Below are positions 62,322-64,000 of a DNA stretch of 64,000 bases, one piece after another; the stretch's first letter is position 1; each line of letters opens with the position of its first letter. The stretch is from JAGNXB01 sp942490895 (GTDB lineage: Bacteria > Bacteroidota > Bacteroidia > Chitinophagales > Saprospiraceae). The stretch is taken from contig CALNZC010000070.1 in NCBI GenBank assembly GCA_942490895.1, positions 1-64,000 of the forward strand, in the 5' to 3' direction. A model generated the notes under the pieces. It did not search any database, was not told the origin of the DNA, and was given only the letters and a program-made list of their open reading frames with translations. Made by a program: the position numbers and the translations under genes.

Positions 62322-62654
62322 ATGGGACTGACCAAAACCGAAGCCTTTACCGATCAACAGAATGATCTGGCCGCTCTGGCCAAAGCCATGGCCCACCCGG
62401 CACGAGTCGCCATCCTCGAGCACTTGATCAAGGTCAACGCCTGTGTCTGTGGTGACCTCGTCGATGAACTTCCTCTCGCCCAGGCCACCGTCAGCCAGCA
62501 TCTCAGAGAACTGAAAGCCTCAGGTCTGATCAAAGGCAATATTGAAGGTACATCCGTTTGCTACTGCATCGATACAGACCGCTGGCAATCCATACGAAAA
62601 CGCTTCCTGTCCCTCTTCGACCGATGCTGTGGACCAGATTCTACTTGCTGCTAA
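62322..62654 (+). CDS. arsR: ArsR/SmtB family arsenic-responsive repressor
   Basis: 110 residues, a winged-helix dimer. The DNA-recognition helix is in LAQATVSQHLRELKASGLI. CVC in NACVCGDLVDEL sits at the position of the arsenite-binding cysteines of the E. coli-type ArsR (ELCVCDLC), supporting an As(III) sensor. An unusual extra Cys group ends the protein (DRCCGPDSTCC). It leads the ars genes, with a candidate operator just upstream; a 224-bp spacer separates it from arsM, so a second promoter there is possible. Confidence 0.88.
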   Translation: MGLTKTEAFTDQQNDLAALAKAMAHPARVAILEHLIKVNACVCGDLVDELPLAQATVSQHLRELKASGLIKGNIEGTSVCYCIDTDRWQSIRKRFLSLFDRCCGPDSTCC

Positions 62655-62878
62655 TATTCATCAGGGAGGTCAAATCAACCTCATACCAGCGAAGAAAGAA
62701 ATCCCAAATGACAAACTTCAAATGACAAATAAATCCGAAATGCAAATGTCCAAAACGGTCAACACGAATCAGTCTAGCATAGATGTTAAATGCAGAACTG
62801 AAAACTGATAACTGACAACAGCCATCCTGCATTTTTCGCCTCAACTCCTCCCCTTCTGAACTCCTAAACTCAACAATC
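62655..62878. other. Spacer between arsR and arsM with degenerate repeats
   Basis: About 220 bp holding degenerate CAAATGACAAA-type units (62704-62755) and an ACTGATAACTGACAAC word set (about 62801-62818). No gene was recognised. Confidence 0.5.
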
Positions 62879-63712
62879 ATGAAAAACGAAGATCTCAAAA
62901 CTATCGTCCGAGACAAATACAGTGAAATCGCTCTCCAGTCCAAAGAGGAGAACCAATCCTCCTGCTGTGGTGCAGGCGGTTGCTCGACAGTTGACTACAC
63001 CATTTTCAGTGAAGACTACTCCGCTCTAAAGGGTTACAATGCCGATGCGGATCTGGGTCTGGGTTGTGGCCTGCCCACAGAATTTGCACTGATCAAGGAG
63101 GGAAATATGGTGGTCGACCTGGGCTCCGGTGCCGGAAACGATGCCTTCGTAGCTCGGGAGATCGCCGGACCGACCGGTAAGGTTCTCGGCCTGGACATGA
63201 CCCCGGCCATGATCGAAAAAGCCCGTGAAAATGCCGACAAACTCGGCTTCAATAATGTCGAGTTTCGTCTGGGTGATATCGAAGCCATGCCCATCGGGGG
63301 CAACCAGGCTGATGTGGTGGTCAGCAACTGTGTTCTGAACCTCGTACCGGATAAAGAAAAAGCGTTTTCTGAGATCTATCGAATCCTCAAACCCGGAGGA
63401 CACTTTTCCATATCTGACGTGGTCATCCAGGGCCAATTGCCCGATGGATTGCGCAATGATGCAGAGATGTACGCCGGCTGTGTCTCAGGCGCCATCCTCA
63501 AAGAAGACTACCTCGAATTGATCCGGAAAACCGGATTCAAGGATATTCAGGTCCAGAAGGAACGGGTCATTCAGATCCCGGATGATATTCTGGCAAACTA
63601 TCTTTCTGAAGATGAGATCCGTCAGGTCAGAGAAGGACAGGTCGGCGTCTTTTCGATCAATGTCTACGGTGAGAAACCCACCGAGTCCTGCTGTGAACCG
63701 GGTTGCTGTTGA
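62879..63712 (+). CDS. arsM: Arsenite methyltransferase ArsM
   Basis: 277 residues. It transfers methyl groups from S-adenosylmethionine to As(III), giving methylated and volatile arsenicals. The SAM motif is VVDLGSGAGNDAFVA, with DMTPAMIEKARENA and a GGHFSISDVV strand. The three cysteines that bind As(III) in known ArsM proteins fit GLGCGLP, VVSNCVLN and YAGCVSGA. Additional cysteines at both ends (SSCCGAGGC near residue 30; ESCCEPGCC at the C-terminus) are shared in style with ArsR's tail and may help capture As(III). It is followed after 36 bp by the phosphatase-like gene. Confidence 0.93.
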   Translation: MKNEDLKTIVRDKYSEIALQSKEENQSSCCGAGGCSTVDYTIFSEDYSALKGYNADADLGLGCGLPTEFALIKEGNMVVDLGSGAGNDAFVAREIAGPTGKVLGLDMTPAMIEKARENADKLGFNNVEFRLGDIEAMPIGGNQADVVVSNCVLNLVPDKEKAFSEIYRILKPGGHFSISDVVIQGQLPDGLRNDAEMYAGCVSGAILKEDYLELIRKTGFKDIQVQKERVIQIPDDILANYLSEDEIRQVREGQVGVFSINVYGEKPTESCCEPGCC

Positions 63713-63748
63713 TCAGTTGACTTAACATTCCTAAACGATCCTCTTTTT

Positions 63749-64000
63749 ATGCCCCCTCAACCCTATCCCGACCTGGAGGTATTTATTCGCCAGACAGCTG
63801 AGATACAGCCGGATCCCGCAAGGGTACCTCTTCTGGATCAACTGGCGGCCTGGATCCGATGCAGTCGTGAGGAACGGCCGGAGGAAGCCATTCACATTAC
63901 GTTCATCTGCACACACAATAGTCGTCGCAGCCAACTTGCTCAGGCATGGTTGGCTGCTTTGGCTCACTGGAACGGCCTTTCCAATATCCAGGCCTATTCC
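63749..64000 (+). CDS. ArsC-like / low-molecular-weight phosphatase, N-terminal part
   Basis: The frame begins with ATG 63749 (MPPQPYPDLEVFI) and is open at the right edge, so only about 84 residues are visible. ITFICTHNSRRSQLAQAW holds the catalytic P-loop of the low-molecular-weight phosphatase fold (Cys, then Arg five to six residues later). In arsenic operons such proteins act as thioredoxin-type arsenate reductases. A roughly 45-residue N-terminal extension precedes the loop, longer than in usual ArsC. The position directly after arsM supports the arsenate reductase reading. Confidence 0.78.
   Translation, partial: MPPQPYPDLEVFIRQTAEIQPDPARVPLLDQLAAWIRCSREERPEEAIHITFICTHNSRRSQLAQAWLAALAHWNGLSNIQAYS

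Overview
The window looks like chromosome from a Bacteroidota member, most likely the Saprospiria (Lewinella/Haliscomenobacter-like). The evidence is type IX secretion (T9SS) C-terminal signals of both type A and type B, very large secreted hyalin-repeat (HYR) proteins, SprB and gliding-motility-associated C-terminal domains, lipoprotein signals, and a spirochaete/chlamydia-type V-ATPase operon. The taxon is inferred from protein style; there is no rRNA in the window. I see no rRNA, tRNA, CRISPR array, integrase or intact insertion sequence.

Layout. 1-2910 (+): end of an S37-type serine peptidase, a MaoC hydratase and two exported proteins. 2911-29282 (mostly -): a YceI lipoprotein; a single uninterrupted reading frame of about 20.4 kb encoding a roughly 6,800-residue HYR-repeat T9SS protein; a small exported protein just upstream of it in the same direction; and a reprolysin-like metalloprotease whose C-terminal third is paralogous to that of the giant. 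29574-34136: a bestrophin-like channel, a YHYH/MORN/SCO1 overlapping operon, a VOC protein and an SRPBCC-VOC fusion. 34136-35326: about 1.2 kb of repeats. 35327-40068 (-): a three-gene 2-oxoacid:ferredoxin oxidoreductase operon. 40069-45354: repeat-rich spacers flanking a 1,225-residue FG-GAP/SprB protein with a T9SS type B tail. 45355-50461 (-): mostly single housekeeping or hypothetical genes. 50653-57931 (+): V-type ATPase operon E-DUF2764-A-B-D-I-K, closed by a strong terminator. 57999-61855: a barrel-like lipoprotein, an acyl-CoA synthetase and an MFS transporter. 61856-64000 (+): a tandem repeat block, then an arsenic locus (ArsR, ArsM, and the start of an ArsC-like phosphatase cut by the window edge).

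How the genes work together. The giant, the metalloprotease and the FG-GAP protein are probably all exported by the T9SS to the surface or medium; no T9SS machinery gene is in the window. The ferredoxin oxidoreductase operon links 2-oxoacid decarboxylation to ferredoxin and NAD(P)H. The V-ATPase has proteolipid residues that fit sodium coupling. The ars genes form a methylation/reduction detoxification unit.

The most unusual features are the giant gene with its higher-order repeats, and the spacers. The spacers carry many different 7-8-bp tandem arrays, several placed directly before start codons, plus dispersed palindromes and a triplicated element with inverted-repeat ends.
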